From positions 20,264 through 84,263 of the forward strand of contig JAJFHD010000129.1 of NCBI GenBank assembly GCA_021775805.1: a stretch of 64,000 nt of DNA, given 5' to 3'. This stretch comes from Alphaproteobacteria bacterium (GTDB lineage: Bacteria; Pseudomonadota; Alphaproteobacteria; Rhizobiales; JAJFHC01). Position numbers and translations under genes: made by a program. The notes under the pieces are model-generated. The model did no database searches and was not told where the DNA came from. It saw only the letters and a list, made by a program, of their open reading frames with translations. Of the stretch, positions 16,963-29,627 are shown in pieces. The stretch's first letter is position 1, and each line of letters starts with the position of its first letter.

Positions 16963-19839
16963 GTGAGTTTGTACAACACGTCTTTGCTCGATGCTCTTGC
17001 GACGGACGCGCGCCCGGCGTGGCTTTGGGACACCGATCGCAGGCGCATCATCTGGGCCAATCATACCGGCATCGGTTTCTGGCGCGGCGAGAGCCTGTTT
17101 GACGTTCTCGACCGGCGCTTCGATCCTGCCGAACCCGGTGTCGACCGGGCGGTACAACTGGCCAAGTCACTCAAGGACAACACGTCGATCGAGGAAGACT
17201 TCAGTTTCCCCTCGAGCGGTCGCCGCGACATGCTGCGCTGCCGGTGCCAGCTCTTTGGCCTGCCGGACGGGCGCAACGGGGTTCTGATGACGGTGGAGAG
17301 CCCGGACCAGCGTATCGCCGGCGATGCCGGCGGATCCGACGCCGCGATCGACCTCCTGCCCCTGCCGGTGATTGTGTTCAACGCCCGTGGGACGGTCGTG
17401 GCCAGCAATGAACTGGCAAGAGAGATCGTCGCAACGGGCGTCGACGGCATGCCGGAACCGGATCTGGCCAGTCTCGTCGGCAGTGCTGAGGAGGCCGGCG
17501 ATCTTGTTGCCCGGGCGACCGATGCCGGACTGGTCAGCGAAATTCGAAGCATCCGGACCGGCCTGGGCCTGCGCACCCACAGGATCACGGCGCGCCATCT
17601 GGCCGGCGACCACGGCGGCGACGCGGGAACAATCGCGATCGTGTTCGATGACGTCACGGAACGGCGGCAGCATGAACTCAGCCTCATGGAAACCAATCAG
17701 CGGTTGGCGGATTTTGTTGCCGCGGCTGCCGACTTCACCTGGGAACTCGACCGGGATCTCGTCTGGTCCGGCCTGTCCGAGGGCTTCGAAGAGGCCAGCG
17801 GCATCGACAGGAAGTCCGTTATCGGGCGGGCCTGGCCGGAAGTTGCCGCGCGGTTTGCACTGGATGGGTCTGGCCAGATCCAGGCGGCGTGCAACGCCCG
17901 CAAGGCCTGGCGCAAGGTGACGGAATGGACACACGAGGGCCGGAAAGTCTCGATCATGCTCAGCGCAACCCCGGCTGTTACGGGCCTGTCGGCATTTTCA
18001 GGTTATCGGGGGGTCGGCACGGTGAAGCAGGCCGCGGTCGCCGAATCGCGGGTTCACGCATCGACCGCGCACGACGTGCCAGTTGCAGAGCCATTGGCGA
18101 CCAGCATGGCCGCGGAGCCGGTCCCGGCAGCCACCGGCGAGAACAGCGGCGGACTGACGGAAGAGGACAGGCGTACCTTCAAGGCCATCGGCGAAGCGAT
18201 TTCCCAGGAGCGCCGGCGCGACGAACAAGCCTCTGCAGAAGAACCTGCGGCCGGCGGCGACACCCCCGGCACGCCGGCCGCCGACTTGCCGACCGAAAGC
18301 CTGCAGGACGCAATCCCGGATACGGTATCCGCGCACGATGCCATCGTCGGTTTTCTCGACGCCTTTCCCTCAGGCATTGTCGTGGTACGGGACAAGGCGC
18401 TCCTCTACGCCAACCCCCAGGCGGTCGTCCATCTGGGAAAACCCGAAGAAACGGCGCTCGAGCGTATTGAGGACATCACGTCGCTTTTGAACGAACGGGG
18501 TGACGGCGGCATGCTCGACACAATCATGATGTCATCGGCCGGGGACTATGAAACCGTCGTCGAACTGTCGCCGCTGGCACTGGGCACAGCCGGCGACGGG
18601 GATCGCAAACAGGTTCTGCAAGCCGACCTTGCGGTGATCGAATGGGATGGCGAACCGGCTCTTCAGATCGCGCTTTCCAGACAGCCGGCGCCATCGGTGT
18701 CAGGGCCGCGGGAGGCCGAACTGGAAGCCATCCTGAACACCGCCACGGACGGCATCGTTACCCTCGACGCGTCGGGCCATATCGTCACGGTCAACACCAG
18801 TGCGCAGGCTATTTTCGGTTATGACGAGGTTGAAGTCGCAGGCCGCGAATTTGCGACCCTGATGTCCGACGACACGGCCCAGGCGGTGCGCGACTATGTA
18901 GTGAGTCTCGCTGACAGTGGCCTGGCGAGCATCTTCAATGACGGCCGCGAAGTCGTCGCTGTCGAGAAAAACGGCGGCGAAATTCCTTTGTTCCTGACCT
19001 TGGGACGGATGAAATCGGATGACGATACCGGCGCCAGCGGCGTGTCGTTCTGCGCCGTGGTGCGCGACATCACGCAGTGGAAGAAGGCCGAGGCCGACCT
19101 CAAGAAGGCCAAGGAGACGGCTGAGCGGTCGAGCACGCAGAAATCGGAGTTCCTAGCCAAGATCAGCCACGAGCTGCGCACGCCTCTGAATGCGATCATC
19201 GGGTTCTCCGAAGTCATGACGACGGAAAAGTTCGGACCCCTGGCGAACGACCGCTACAAGGGGTACGTCAACGATATTCACAGCAGTGGCGAACATCTGC
19301 TGAGCCTGATCAACGATCTGCTCGACCTGTCGAAGGTCGAGGCCGGCAAGCTCGAGTTGAGCTTCACCAGCGTCAACCTGTCGGACATCATTTCCCAGAG
19401 CAACGGCATCATGCAGCCCCAGGCCAACCGCGAGCGGATCATTATCCGCTCCTCGGTGGCGCCGGACCTGCCGCCCGTGGTCGCCGACCAGCGCAGCATG
19501 CGCCAGATCATCCTCAACCTGCTGTCCAATGCGATCAAGTTCACCGATCCCGGCGGGCAGGTGATCGTGTCGGCCCTCATGGACGATGCCGGCCGCGTCC
19601 AGATCAGGGTCAAGGACACCGGCATCGGCATGGACCCGGACGAACTGCAGCACGCCCTCGAACCGTTCCGGCAGATCCAGCGGCCCGGTCGTGTCGAGCA
19701 GATCGGCACCGGCCTGGGACTGCCGCTGACCAAGGCGCTGACCGAAGCCAACAAGGCGGAGTTCCTGATCGAAAGCACGCCAGACGAGGGCACCCTGGTC
19801 CAGATCACGTTCCCGACCACGCGGGTGCTTGCGGACTGA
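16963..19839 (+). CDS. PAS-domain sensor histidine kinase, PdhS/PleC-like
   Basis: A 958-residue cytoplasmic histidine kinase with no membrane span. The N-terminal half has divergent PAS modules (near 10-110, 120-225 and 235-350), then an acidic linker of low complexity (about 370-450). A PAS near 460-580 follows, then a clear PAS at about 590-720 (ILNTATDGIVTLDASGHIVT). The H box is FLAKISHELRTPLNAIIGFS (His about 736); the ATPase boxes include NLLSNAIKFTDPGG and a GTGLGLPLTKAL G box. Architecture and H-box context resemble the PdhS/PleC/DivJ kinases that control polar development through DivK. No receiver is encoded nearby. GTG is the start. Confidence 0.85.
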   Translation: MSLYNTSLLDALATDARPAWLWDTDRRRIIWANHTGIGFWRGESLFDVLDRRFDPAEPGVDRAVQLAKSLKDNTSIEEDFSFPSSGRRDMLRCRCQLFGLPDGRNGVLMTVESPDQRIAGDAGGSDAAIDLLPLPVIVFNARGTVVASNELAREIVATGVDGMPEPDLASLVGSAEEAGDLVARATDAGLVSEIRSIRTGLGLRTHRITARHLAGDHGGDAGTIAIVFDDVTERRQHELSLMETNQRLADFVAAAADFTWELDRDLVWSGLSEGFEEASGIDRKSVIGRAWPEVAARFALDGSGQIQAACNARKAWRKVTEWTHEGRKVSIMLSATPAVTGLSAFSGYRGVGTVKQAAVAESRVHASTAHDVPVAEPLATSMAAEPVPAATGENSGGLTEEDRRTFKAIGEAISQERRRDEQASAEEPAAGGDTPGTPAADLPTESLQDAIPDTVSAHDAIVGFLDAFPSGIVVVRDKALLYANPQAVVHLGKPEETALERIEDITSLLNERGDGGMLDTIMMSSAGDYETVVELSPLALGTAGDGDRKQVLQADLAVIEWDGEPALQIALSRQPAPSVSGPREAELEAILNTATDGIVTLDASGHIVTVNTSAQAIFGYDEVEVAGREFATLMSDDTAQAVRDYVVSLADSGLASIFNDGREVVAVEKNGGEIPLFLTLGRMKSDDDTGASGVSFCAVVRDITQWKKAEADLKKAKETAERSSTQKSEFLAKISHELRTPLNAIIGFSEVMTTEKFGPLANDRYKGYVNDIHSSGEHLLSLINDLLDLSKVEAGKLELSFTSVNLSDIISQSNGIMQPQANRERIIIRSSVAPDLPPVVADQRSMRQIILNLLSNAIKFTDPGGQVIVSALMDDAGRVQIRVKDTGIGMDPDELQHALEPFRQIQRPGRVEQIGTGLGLPLTKALTEANKAEFLIESTPDEGTLVQITFPTTRVLAD

Positions 19840-19951
19840 CCGGCTTTTGCCATTGCCGCGACGGCCTGACGACATCCAAAACGGCGACTGGAATTGACAG
19901 ACCAAGATCTGTGCCGATAAATGATGCCATGAGTCTTGTCCGGTTGACACC

Positions 19952-20140
19952 ATGATAATCTGTTCGTGCAATGTGTTGAATGATCGCCAGATCCGAGCCG
20001 TCGCAAAGCAGGCGCGAGGATCGGTGCAGCAGTGTTATACCCTGCTAGGTTGTCAGCCTCAGTGCGGGCGCTGCCTGGAACGAGTCAAGGAAATTCTTGC
20101 CGAAGCGGAAAATGCAGAACTGGTCAGTGACGCTCATTGA
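19952..20140 (+). CDS. bfd: bacterioferritin-associated ferredoxin Bfd
   Basis: A [2Fe-2S] protein of 62 residues that reduces ferric iron in bacterioferritin so it can be released. The four cluster cysteines are visible: CSC at 4-6 and CGRC at 38-41. The BFD-type N-D-x-x-I segment follows the first pair. It sits 60 bp upstream of bfr on the same strand. The gap holds an Irr-type element, so bfr can be controlled separately from bfd. Confidence 0.93.
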   Translation: MIICSCNVLNDRQIRAVAKQARGSVQQCYTLLGCQPQCGRCLERVKEILAEAENAELVSDAH

Positions 20141-20163
20141 CTTGGACCTGCACCCCTCTATTA

Positions 20164-20178
20164 TTAGAATTATTCTAA
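20164..20178 (+). promoter_or_regulatory. Irr-type iron control element (ICE) before bfr
   Basis: TTAGAA-TTA-TTCTAA is a perfect inverted repeat matching the iron control element TTAGAA-N3-TTCTAA bound by Irr in Rhizobiales and related alphaproteobacteria. It ends 22 bp before the bfr ATG, a position suited to repression when iron is scarce. Assignment is by motif match. Confidence 0.8.
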
Positions 20179-20200
20179 ACTAAAATCATCGAGGTTTACC

Positions 20201-20665
20201 ATGAAGGGCGATGCCAAAGTCATCGAGTATCTCAATCAGGCGCTCAAACTGGAACTGACGTCGATCAACCAGTATTTCCTGCACTCACGGATCCTGCAGG
20301 ACTGGGGTTTCGAGAAACTCTCGAAAAAACTCCACGACGAGTCGGTCGAGGAAATGCACCACGCCGACAAACTGATTCAGCGCGTGCTGTTTCTCGAAGG
20401 CCTGCCAAATCTTCAGGATCTCGATCCCCTGAACATCGGGGAAACGGTTCGCGAGATGCACGAAAGCGATCTGGCCGGCGAACGCAAGGCGCACGCGCTT
20501 TACAGCGAAGCCGCCCAGTACTGCCACACAGTAAACGATACGGTGTCGAGGGAACTTTTCGAAACCCTGATCGGCGACGAGGAAGAACATATCGACTGGC
20601 TGGAAACCCAGCTGACGCTGATGGAAAAAGTCGGCGAACAGAATTACCTGCAATCGCACCTGTAA
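20201..20665 (+). CDS. bfr: bacterioferritin
   Basis: Haem-containing iron-storage protein that forms a 24-mer shell. All expected residues are present in the 154-residue sequence: ferroxidase ligands Glu18, Glu51, His54, Glu94, Glu127 and His130, and the haem ligand Met52 (ESVEEMHHADKL). Length is standard. The ATG is 22 bp downstream of the ICE palindrome, implying repression by Irr under iron limitation. bfd lies immediately upstream. Confidence 0.98.
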   Translation: MKGDAKVIEYLNQALKLELTSINQYFLHSRILQDWGFEKLSKKLHDESVEEMHHADKLIQRVLFLEGLPNLQDLDPLNIGETVREMHESDLAGERKAHALYSEAAQYCHTVNDTVSRELFETLIGDEEEHIDWLETQLTLMEKVGEQNYLQSHL

Positions 20666-20707
20666 CATTCCGGATTTGACGCAGACACCGGACCTGACCA
20701 CACACAA

Positions 20708-20943
20708 GCGCCGGCATTCGAAACGACCCCGGATCAAGCTGGCGCTTGTCCGGGAAACGGGACGGTCGATTCCCGTGCGCAATGCAGCACGCCAGTGCCG
20801 CTTTGCAGACACGGGAGCGTACCAATTGCAGGCGCCGGCGTTCGAAACGACCCCGGATCAAGCTGGCGCTTGTCCGGGAAACGGGACGGTCGTTTCCCGT
20901 GCGCAATGCAGCACGTCAGTGCTGCTTTGCAGACACGGGAGCG
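20708..20943. repeat. two 112-bp direct repeats with internal hairpins
   Basis: Copies at 20708-20819 and 20832-20943 (offset 124 bp, 12-nt spacer) differ at four positions. Each holds two inverted repeats: GGGAAACG...CGTTTCCC and GCAGCAC...GTGCTGC. Both stems are perfect in the second copy, and each carries one mismatch in the first. The interval is intergenic. This could be an RNA element, a protein-binding array or a mobile palindromic repeat. Confidence 0.9.
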
Positions 20944-21070
20944 CGCAACACGCCAGCGCCTGAGTTCGGCTAAACTCCAACTCACCTGACGGGCGTCAAT
21001 CGGTCATCCCCGGGCGGCCTGACGCCTTGTTGACCGCAGGTTGCCGGCCGCCCTATAACATCGGGACATT

Positions 21071-21090
21071 GTTGAGAATGATTTGCATTT
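21071..21090 (+). promoter_or_regulatory. candidate Fur/Mur-box-like site before the iron permease
   Basis: GTTGAGAATGATTTGCATTT resembles the alphaproteobacterial Fur/Mur operator (ATGATTTGCAT core). It lies 22 bp before the first start codon of the iron permease gene. The palindrome is imperfect, so this is a weak motif call that gains support from its neighbours. Confidence 0.35.
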
Positions 21091-21111
21091 CCGGTTCGGC
21101 GCCTGCCTAAA

Positions 21112-22905
21112 ATGCCGGCAGAAGAGTGGCCTCCCGGAATCCTGGAACGCAGTGACCGATCAGACTTCATGACCCTTGGACAGCCTTCCCACGACGACCT
21201 CGCCTCGACGCAGAGTTTTGCGCCGAAGAGCGATGGTGACAGGCGTTGGGGGATCGTTGCCCTGTTCTTCAGCGCCCTGGTGGCGGCACCGGTCATAACC
21301 GTCGGTGTTCTGGCGATCAGCCCGACGCAGAACATGTGGCCGCACCTGATTTCGACGGTCCTGCCGGGCTACGTGCTGACCACCGTGCTGCTGATGACCG
21401 GCGTCGGGCTGGTTACCTTCGTCACCGGAACGACGACAGCATGGCTGGTCGCCGTTTGCCGGTTTCCCGGCCGCAAGGTTCTGCAGTGGATGCTGCTGGT
21501 GCCACTGGCCACGCCGACCTATATCATCGCCTACACCTATGTGGATGTGTTCGAGTATTCCGGCACTGTGCAGACCCTGCTGCGCGAACTGTTCGGCTGG
21601 CGCAATGTCCGAGACTACTGGTTTCCGGAAGTCAGGTCGCTTGGCGGGGCGGTTTTTGTCATGTCCTTCGTGCTCTACCCGTATGTCTATCTGACGGCAC
21701 GTTCCAGTTTCATGAAACAGTCCGTCTGCCTGCTTGAGGTCAGCCGCACACTCGGTCGCAGCCCGTGGGGCACTTTCTTCTTCGTGGCCTTGCCGATGGC
21801 CCGTCCGGCTATCGCCGTAGGCGTTACCCTGGCCATGATGGAATGCCTCAACGATATCGGTGCGGTTGAATTTTTCGGCGTCAACACACTGACGGTGGGC
21901 ATCTACACCACCTGGCTCGGCCGCGGCAACCTGGGCGGCGCGGCACAAATTGCCAGTATCGTCCTGATCTTCGTGTTTGCCCTGATCTGGCTGGAACGGC
22001 TGGCTCGAAGCCGACAGCGTTTCCACCACACCTCCCGGCGTGAGCGCAACCTCCGGCCGTTCCGCCTCAAGGGCATTCGAGGATGGGCCGCGACGACCAT
22101 ATGCGTCCTGCCGGTGATATTCGGGTTCGTGATCCCGGGCGTGGTGCTGATCGACTTTGCGATCGGCAATTTCGCAGAAGCGGCGAGCCCCGACTATTTC
22201 CGCTATGCCCGCAACAGCCTGATCCTGTCGGTGGTCGCCGCGACCGCCGCGATCGCCATCGGGCTGACGCTGGCCTATGCCCACCGGCTGTCACGGTCGA
22301 GTTTTGTCCAGATCGCAATCCGGTTTGCCAGTGTCGGTTATGCGGTTCCCGGTGCTGTGCTCGGGATCGGCATCCTGGTACCGCTTGCCCGCCTGGACAA
22401 CGTCGTCGACGGTTTTGCCCGCGACCTCCTGGGGTTTTCCACGGGCCTGCTGCTGACCGGCACCATTTTTTCAATCGTATTTGCCTATGTTGTCAGGTTC
22501 CTGGCGATTTCCTACGGCTCCATCGAGTCCGGACTGGGACGCGTAACCCCCAATCTCGAGGCTGCCGCCCGCACGCTCGGGCGCTCCGCCGCCGGTGCCC
22601 TGCGCGAAGTCCACCTGCCCCTGATCCGGCCGGCACTTGCGACGGCCGGTCTGCTGGTTTTTGTCGACTGCATGAAGGAACTGCCGGCTACCCTGATCCT
22701 GCGGCCGTTCAACTTCGACACGTTGGCAACCCACGTCTATACCTACGCGTCACTCGACCTGCTCGAAGAAAGCGCCTTGTCGGCCTTGACCATTGTCGCT
22801 GTCGGGATCGTTCCCGTGATCCTGCTCAACCGGACGCTGAGAGAACCCAAGCGCCGTTCGCCGCGCCTGCCGGAACGTGCAGTGGTCCCTCCAAACAGCC
22901 CCTGA
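21112..22905 (+). CDS. ferric-iron ABC transporter permease, FbpB/SfuB type
   Basis: Inner-membrane permease of 597 residues with two fused permease halves and about twelve spans. Each half has its own EAA-type loop: LEVSRTLGRSPWGTFFFVALP near 205-225 and LEAAARTLGRSAAGALREVHLP near 483-504. This duplicated layout is typical of FbpB-like iron(III) permeases. No iron-binding protein or ATPase gene is adjacent, so the partners must be elsewhere. The start could also be ATG 21169 (578 residues); neither has a strong ribosome site. The bacterioferritin genes upstream and the iron-box-like sequence support iron transport. Confidence 0.85.
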   Translation: MPAEEWPPGILERSDRSDFMTLGQPSHDDLASTQSFAPKSDGDRRWGIVALFFSALVAAPVITVGVLAISPTQNMWPHLISTVLPGYVLTTVLLMTGVGLVTFVTGTTTAWLVAVCRFPGRKVLQWMLLVPLATPTYIIAYTYVDVFEYSGTVQTLLRELFGWRNVRDYWFPEVRSLGGAVFVMSFVLYPYVYLTARSSFMKQSVCLLEVSRTLGRSPWGTFFFVALPMARPAIAVGVTLAMMECLNDIGAVEFFGVNTLTVGIYTTWLGRGNLGGAAQIASIVLIFVFALIWLERLARSRQRFHHTSRRERNLRPFRLKGIRGWAATTICVLPVIFGFVIPGVVLIDFAIGNFAEAASPDYFRYARNSLILSVVAATAAIAIGLTLAYAHRLSRSSFVQIAIRFASVGYAVPGAVLGIGILVPLARLDNVVDGFARDLLGFSTGLLLTGTIFSIVFAYVVRFLAISYGSIESGLGRVTPNLEAAARTLGRSAAGALREVHLPLIRPALATAGLLVFVDCMKELPATLILRPFNFDTLATHVYTYASLDLLEESALSALTIVAVGIVPVILLNRTLREPKRRSPRLPERAVVPPNSP

Positions 22906-22927
22906 CTCGACCGGCTGCCGTATCCTG

Positions 22928-24883
<1,956 letters not shown>

Positions 24884-25076
24884 ATGTGTCACTCCACGGT
24901 TGTATTCTCTGTGACGGGCACATTACGTCCATGACACAAATCGCCCAAGCTCAATTCGTTCAAACCCATGCCAATGACCGTTAATGCTATACGGTAGCGC
25001 AGATTGTTCCAAACGGGTTATACTCGTCCAAGTGGTTTAGCCACGATGTCCAATAAAAACGGTGCACCCTATCCCC

Positions 25077-27113
<2,037 letters not shown>

Positions 27114-27227
27114 TCCGGGCTCGCCCGCCATCGCTGCCAGGGGTTGGGAATTTGGTGTAGTTTCGGCTAAGCTGTGTTGGCGAATGATTCATCCTGGGCT
27201 GGGGATGAACGCACGGGCAACAGAGTG

Positions 27228-27473
27228 ATGTTATACAGACTATCCGCCACGGCAACCAAGATAATGCTGGCATCGCTGGTCGTAGGCGTTTTGTTGTCAA
27301 CAGTGGATATCACAGCCGAGCAGGTGCTGGTTGACCTGGGCATAACCCCGGAGCGGGTTCTGTCGCTTCTCCAAAGAGGCGTCACGTGGGCCGTGCCTCA
27401 TCTGATTCTGGGCTCGATCGTGATTGTGCCGGTGTGGGTCATCATCTATCTGTTTCGTCCGCCCCGCGGCTAG
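27228..27473 (+). CDS. small two-span membrane protein (DUF6460-like)
   Basis: An 81-residue inner-membrane protein with two hydrophobic segments (TKIMLASLVVGVLLSTVDIT and ILGSIVIVPVWVIIYLF) separated by an amphipathic stretch containing DLGITPERVL. The pattern matches small Rhizobiales proteins I recall as DUF6460; function unknown. ATG 27228 is preferred to the upstream in-frame start at 27174, which adds a polar, unrelated leader. Confidence 0.7.
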   Translation: MLYRLSATATKIMLASLVVGVLLSTVDITAEQVLVDLGITPERVLSLLQRGVTWAVPHLILGSIVIVPVWVIIYLFRPPRG

Positions 27474-27537
27474 AACGTGTTTTGGAGTATGGCGTCCTTG
27501 TTCGATCGCCTTTATTGTGCGGCGGTATTTTTAGGGT

Positions 27538-28020
27538 ATGAGTGGGCGCGTGAGCAAAGTCATGATCCGGGTGCAAGAATCTCCTTTCGACATCGCAGAA
27601 GAGATGCGGCTTGTTCGCCAGGGCAACCTCGCCATCGGAGCGACCGCCGCCTTCGTCGGCACGGTGCGGGAGTTGTCCGGCGACAGCACCATCGACACCA
27701 TGACACTCGAGCACTATCCGGGCATGACCGAGAAGGCGCTTGAAGACATTGCCGAACAGGCCCGGGAGCGCTGGCCGCTTGAGGCACTGCTGGTTGTGCA
27801 TCGCTACGGCCGTCTCGAACCGGGCGACGATATCGTTCTTGTCATCACCGCGTCGGCTCACCGCAAGGCAGCGTTCGATGCCTGCATGTTCCTCATGGAC
27901 TGGCTCAAAACCAAGGCACCTTTCTGGAAGCTCGAGTCCGGTCAGGACAGAGACGAGTGGGTCGATTCACGGCTTGATGACGAAGCTGCAGCCGCGCGGT
28001 GGGACACCAATGCCTCGTGA
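27538..28020 (+). CDS. moaE: molybdopterin synthase catalytic subunit MoaE
   Basis: Large subunit of molybdopterin synthase, which adds sulfur to precursor Z in molybdenum/tungsten cofactor synthesis. The 160 residues include FVGTVRE near 36-42, LEHYPGM near 59-65, and the active-site block ASAHRKAAFDACMFLMDWLK followed by KAPFWKLE, with the catalytic lysines. Length is normal. The small subunit MoaD is not adjacent. It lies directly upstream of the tungstate transporter genes, an apt functional neighbour. Confidence 0.95.
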   Translation: MSGRVSKVMIRVQESPFDIAEEMRLVRQGNLAIGATAAFVGTVRELSGDSTIDTMTLEHYPGMTEKALEDIAEQARERWPLEALLVVHRYGRLEPGDDIVLVITASAHRKAAFDACMFLMDWLKTKAPFWKLESGQDRDEWVDSRLDDEAAAARWDTNAS

Positions 28021-28086
28021 ATGTTGCTCTTCCCTGTGCCCGCCGGCCAGGCAGGGCAAAGCTGTGCGCCGGCTCATGTTGCGCCC

Positions 28087-28791
28087 ATGAACGATCTTTC
28101 CGAGGGAATCCTGTCAGCGTTTTCGCTGATCCTTTCACTTAATCCGGATCTGCTGGAGATTGTCTGGCTGTCTCTGCGGGTCAGCCTCACGGCGGTTGCC
28201 TGCGCAGCTCTCATCGGCCTGCCGGCCGGGGCGCTGCTGGCGATCGTCAGGTTTCCCGGCCGCACCGCCGCAGTAGTGCTGCTCAATGCCCTGATGGGCC
28301 TGCCGCCAGTGGTGGTCGGCCTCGTGGTCTACCTGCTGCTATCCCGATCCGGGCCCCTGGGCGTCTTCGGCCTGTTGTTTACGCCAACCGCCATGATCAT
28401 CGCCCAGACAATTCTCATTACGCCCATCATCGCCGCCGTGACGCGGCAGATCATCGGCGACCTGTGGCGCCTGCATCGCGAGCAACTGATTTCCTTTTGT
28501 GCCTCGCGGCGCCAGACCGCCCTCACCCTCGTCTGGGATGGCCGCTTTCAGCTCATTACCGCGGTGCTTGCCGGATTTGGACGGGCCGTCGCAGAAGTAG
28601 GTGCCGTCATGATCGTTGGCGGCAACATCGAACACGCCACCCGGGTTCTGACCACGGCCATCGCTCTGGAGACCAGCAAGGGCAATCTCGATCTTGCGAT
28701 CGGCCTCGGCCTTGTGCTCATAACCCTGTCGCTTCTGGTCAACGGTGCTGTCTTTGCGGTGTCGATCAATGACAGGGAACGGCGGTTGTGA
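28087..28791 (+). CDS. tupB: tungstate ABC transporter permease TupB
   Basis: Inner-membrane permease of 234 residues with five to six spans. The segments LPAGALLAIVRFPGR, NALMGLPPVVVGLVVYLLLS and LLFTPTAMIIAQTILI are characteristic of TupB rather than ModB. An EAA-type loop lies at FGRAVAEVGAVMIVGGNIEH. ATG 28087 is preferred; an upstream ATG at 28021 abuts the moaE stop and would add an unrelated leader. The stop overlaps the GTG start of tupC (GTGA). The binding protein TupA is not encoded in the window. Confidence 0.88.
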   Translation: MNDLSEGILSAFSLILSLNPDLLEIVWLSLRVSLTAVACAALIGLPAGALLAIVRFPGRTAAVVLLNALMGLPPVVVGLVVYLLLSRSGPLGVFGLLFTPTAMIIAQTILITPIIAAVTRQIIGDLWRLHREQLISFCASRRQTALTLVWDGRFQLITAVLAGFGRAVAEVGAVMIVGGNIEHATRVLTTAIALETSKGNLDLAIGLGLVLITLSLLVNGAVFAVSINDRERRL

Positions 28792-29504
28792 CCGATATCC
28801 TTCCGCTGGAACTTCGAGAGTTGAGTTTTGACGCCGACGGACTGCGGCTGATCGATGCGGTAAACCTGACGGTTGTGGACGGCCCGCTGACAATGATCGT
28901 CGGGCCCAATGGTGCAGGCAAGAGCCTGTTGCTTCGTCTGTGCCATGGTCTGCTCGCGCCCACGGGCGGACAGGTTGTCTGGCAGGGACCCCGGCGGGCG
29001 GACGCAGCACTTCATCAGGCCATGGTGTTTCAACGCCCGGTGGTTCTGCGCCGGTCGGTGTTCGCCAACGTGGAGTATCCGCTCAAGCTTCGCGGCGTGG
29101 CCAGGTCAATCCGCCGCAACCGGGTGCTGGAAGCCCTGCAGCGAACGGGGATCGAACATCTGGCGGAGCGGCCGGCGGCGGTCCTGTCGGGCGGTGAGCA
29201 GCAAAAGCTTGCCCTGGCGCGGGCGTGGACGCTTGAACCGGAAATTCTGTTTCTCGATGAACCGACAGCCAGCCTGGATCCCGCCAGCACGCTCGATGTG
29301 GAGAGACTGATCGGAGACATTCATGCCTCGGGCATCAAGGTCATGATGACGAGTCACAACCTGGGGCAACTCAGACGCCTGGCCGACGAGGTCGTGTTTC
29401 TGAGCAACGGAAAGATCGTCGAACGGGCGGACACTCTGGCGTTCCTTTCAGACCCGAAATCGCCACAAGCACAAGCCTATCTTGCCGGCGAAATTGCAGT
29501 ATGA
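28788..29504 (+). CDS. tupC: tungstate ABC transporter ATPase TupC
   Basis: Cytoplasmic ATPase of 238 residues. It has Walker A GPNGAGKSLL near residue 44, the Q loop MVFQRPVVLRRSV near 80, the signature LSGGEQQKLALARAW near 133 and Walker B ILFLDEPTASLD near 154. The C-terminal molybdate-binding domain found in ModC is absent, which fits TupC. The GTG start overlaps the tupB stop, indicating translational coupling. Confidence 0.9.
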   Translation: MTDILPLELRELSFDADGLRLIDAVNLTVVDGPLTMIVGPNGAGKSLLLRLCHGLLAPTGGQVVWQGPRRADAALHQAMVFQRPVVLRRSVFANVEYPLKLRGVARSIRRNRVLEALQRTGIEHLAERPAAVLSGGEQQKLALARAWTLEPEILFLDEPTASLDPASTLDVERLIGDIHASGIKVMMTSHNLGQLRRLADEVVFLSNGKIVERADTLAFLSDPKSPQAQAYLAGEIAV

Positions 29505-29627
29505 ACCAACTGCGCACCGCGCCTGCCCGGATGAACAGGTTTAACCCATGAAATGAGTCAATAACTCCTTCCTTTGGTGTAAGGCACAGTCCCCAGTACA
29601 ATCACAGTCCAGGCATTCCGCACCGTC

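Larger units (their letters stand above)
20666..21111. other. non-coding interval with tandem repeat and iron-box-like sequence
   Basis: About 446 bp between bfr and the iron permease. It contains the two 112-bp repeats (listed separately) and a Fur/Mur-box-like sequence at 21071-21090. Open frames across the repeats are Arg-rich, repeat the same peptide in two frames and lack start signals, so I treat them as non-coding. Confidence 0.6.

Noticed and set aside
20676..20963. Arg-rich open frames across the tandem repeat
   Set aside because: Several overlapping frames repeat the same peptide because the DNA repeats; no start signal or known family.
21160..22284. 374-codon minus-strand frame opposite the iron permease
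   Set aside because: Glu/His/Gln-rich translation is the usual antisense shadow of a membrane-protein gene.
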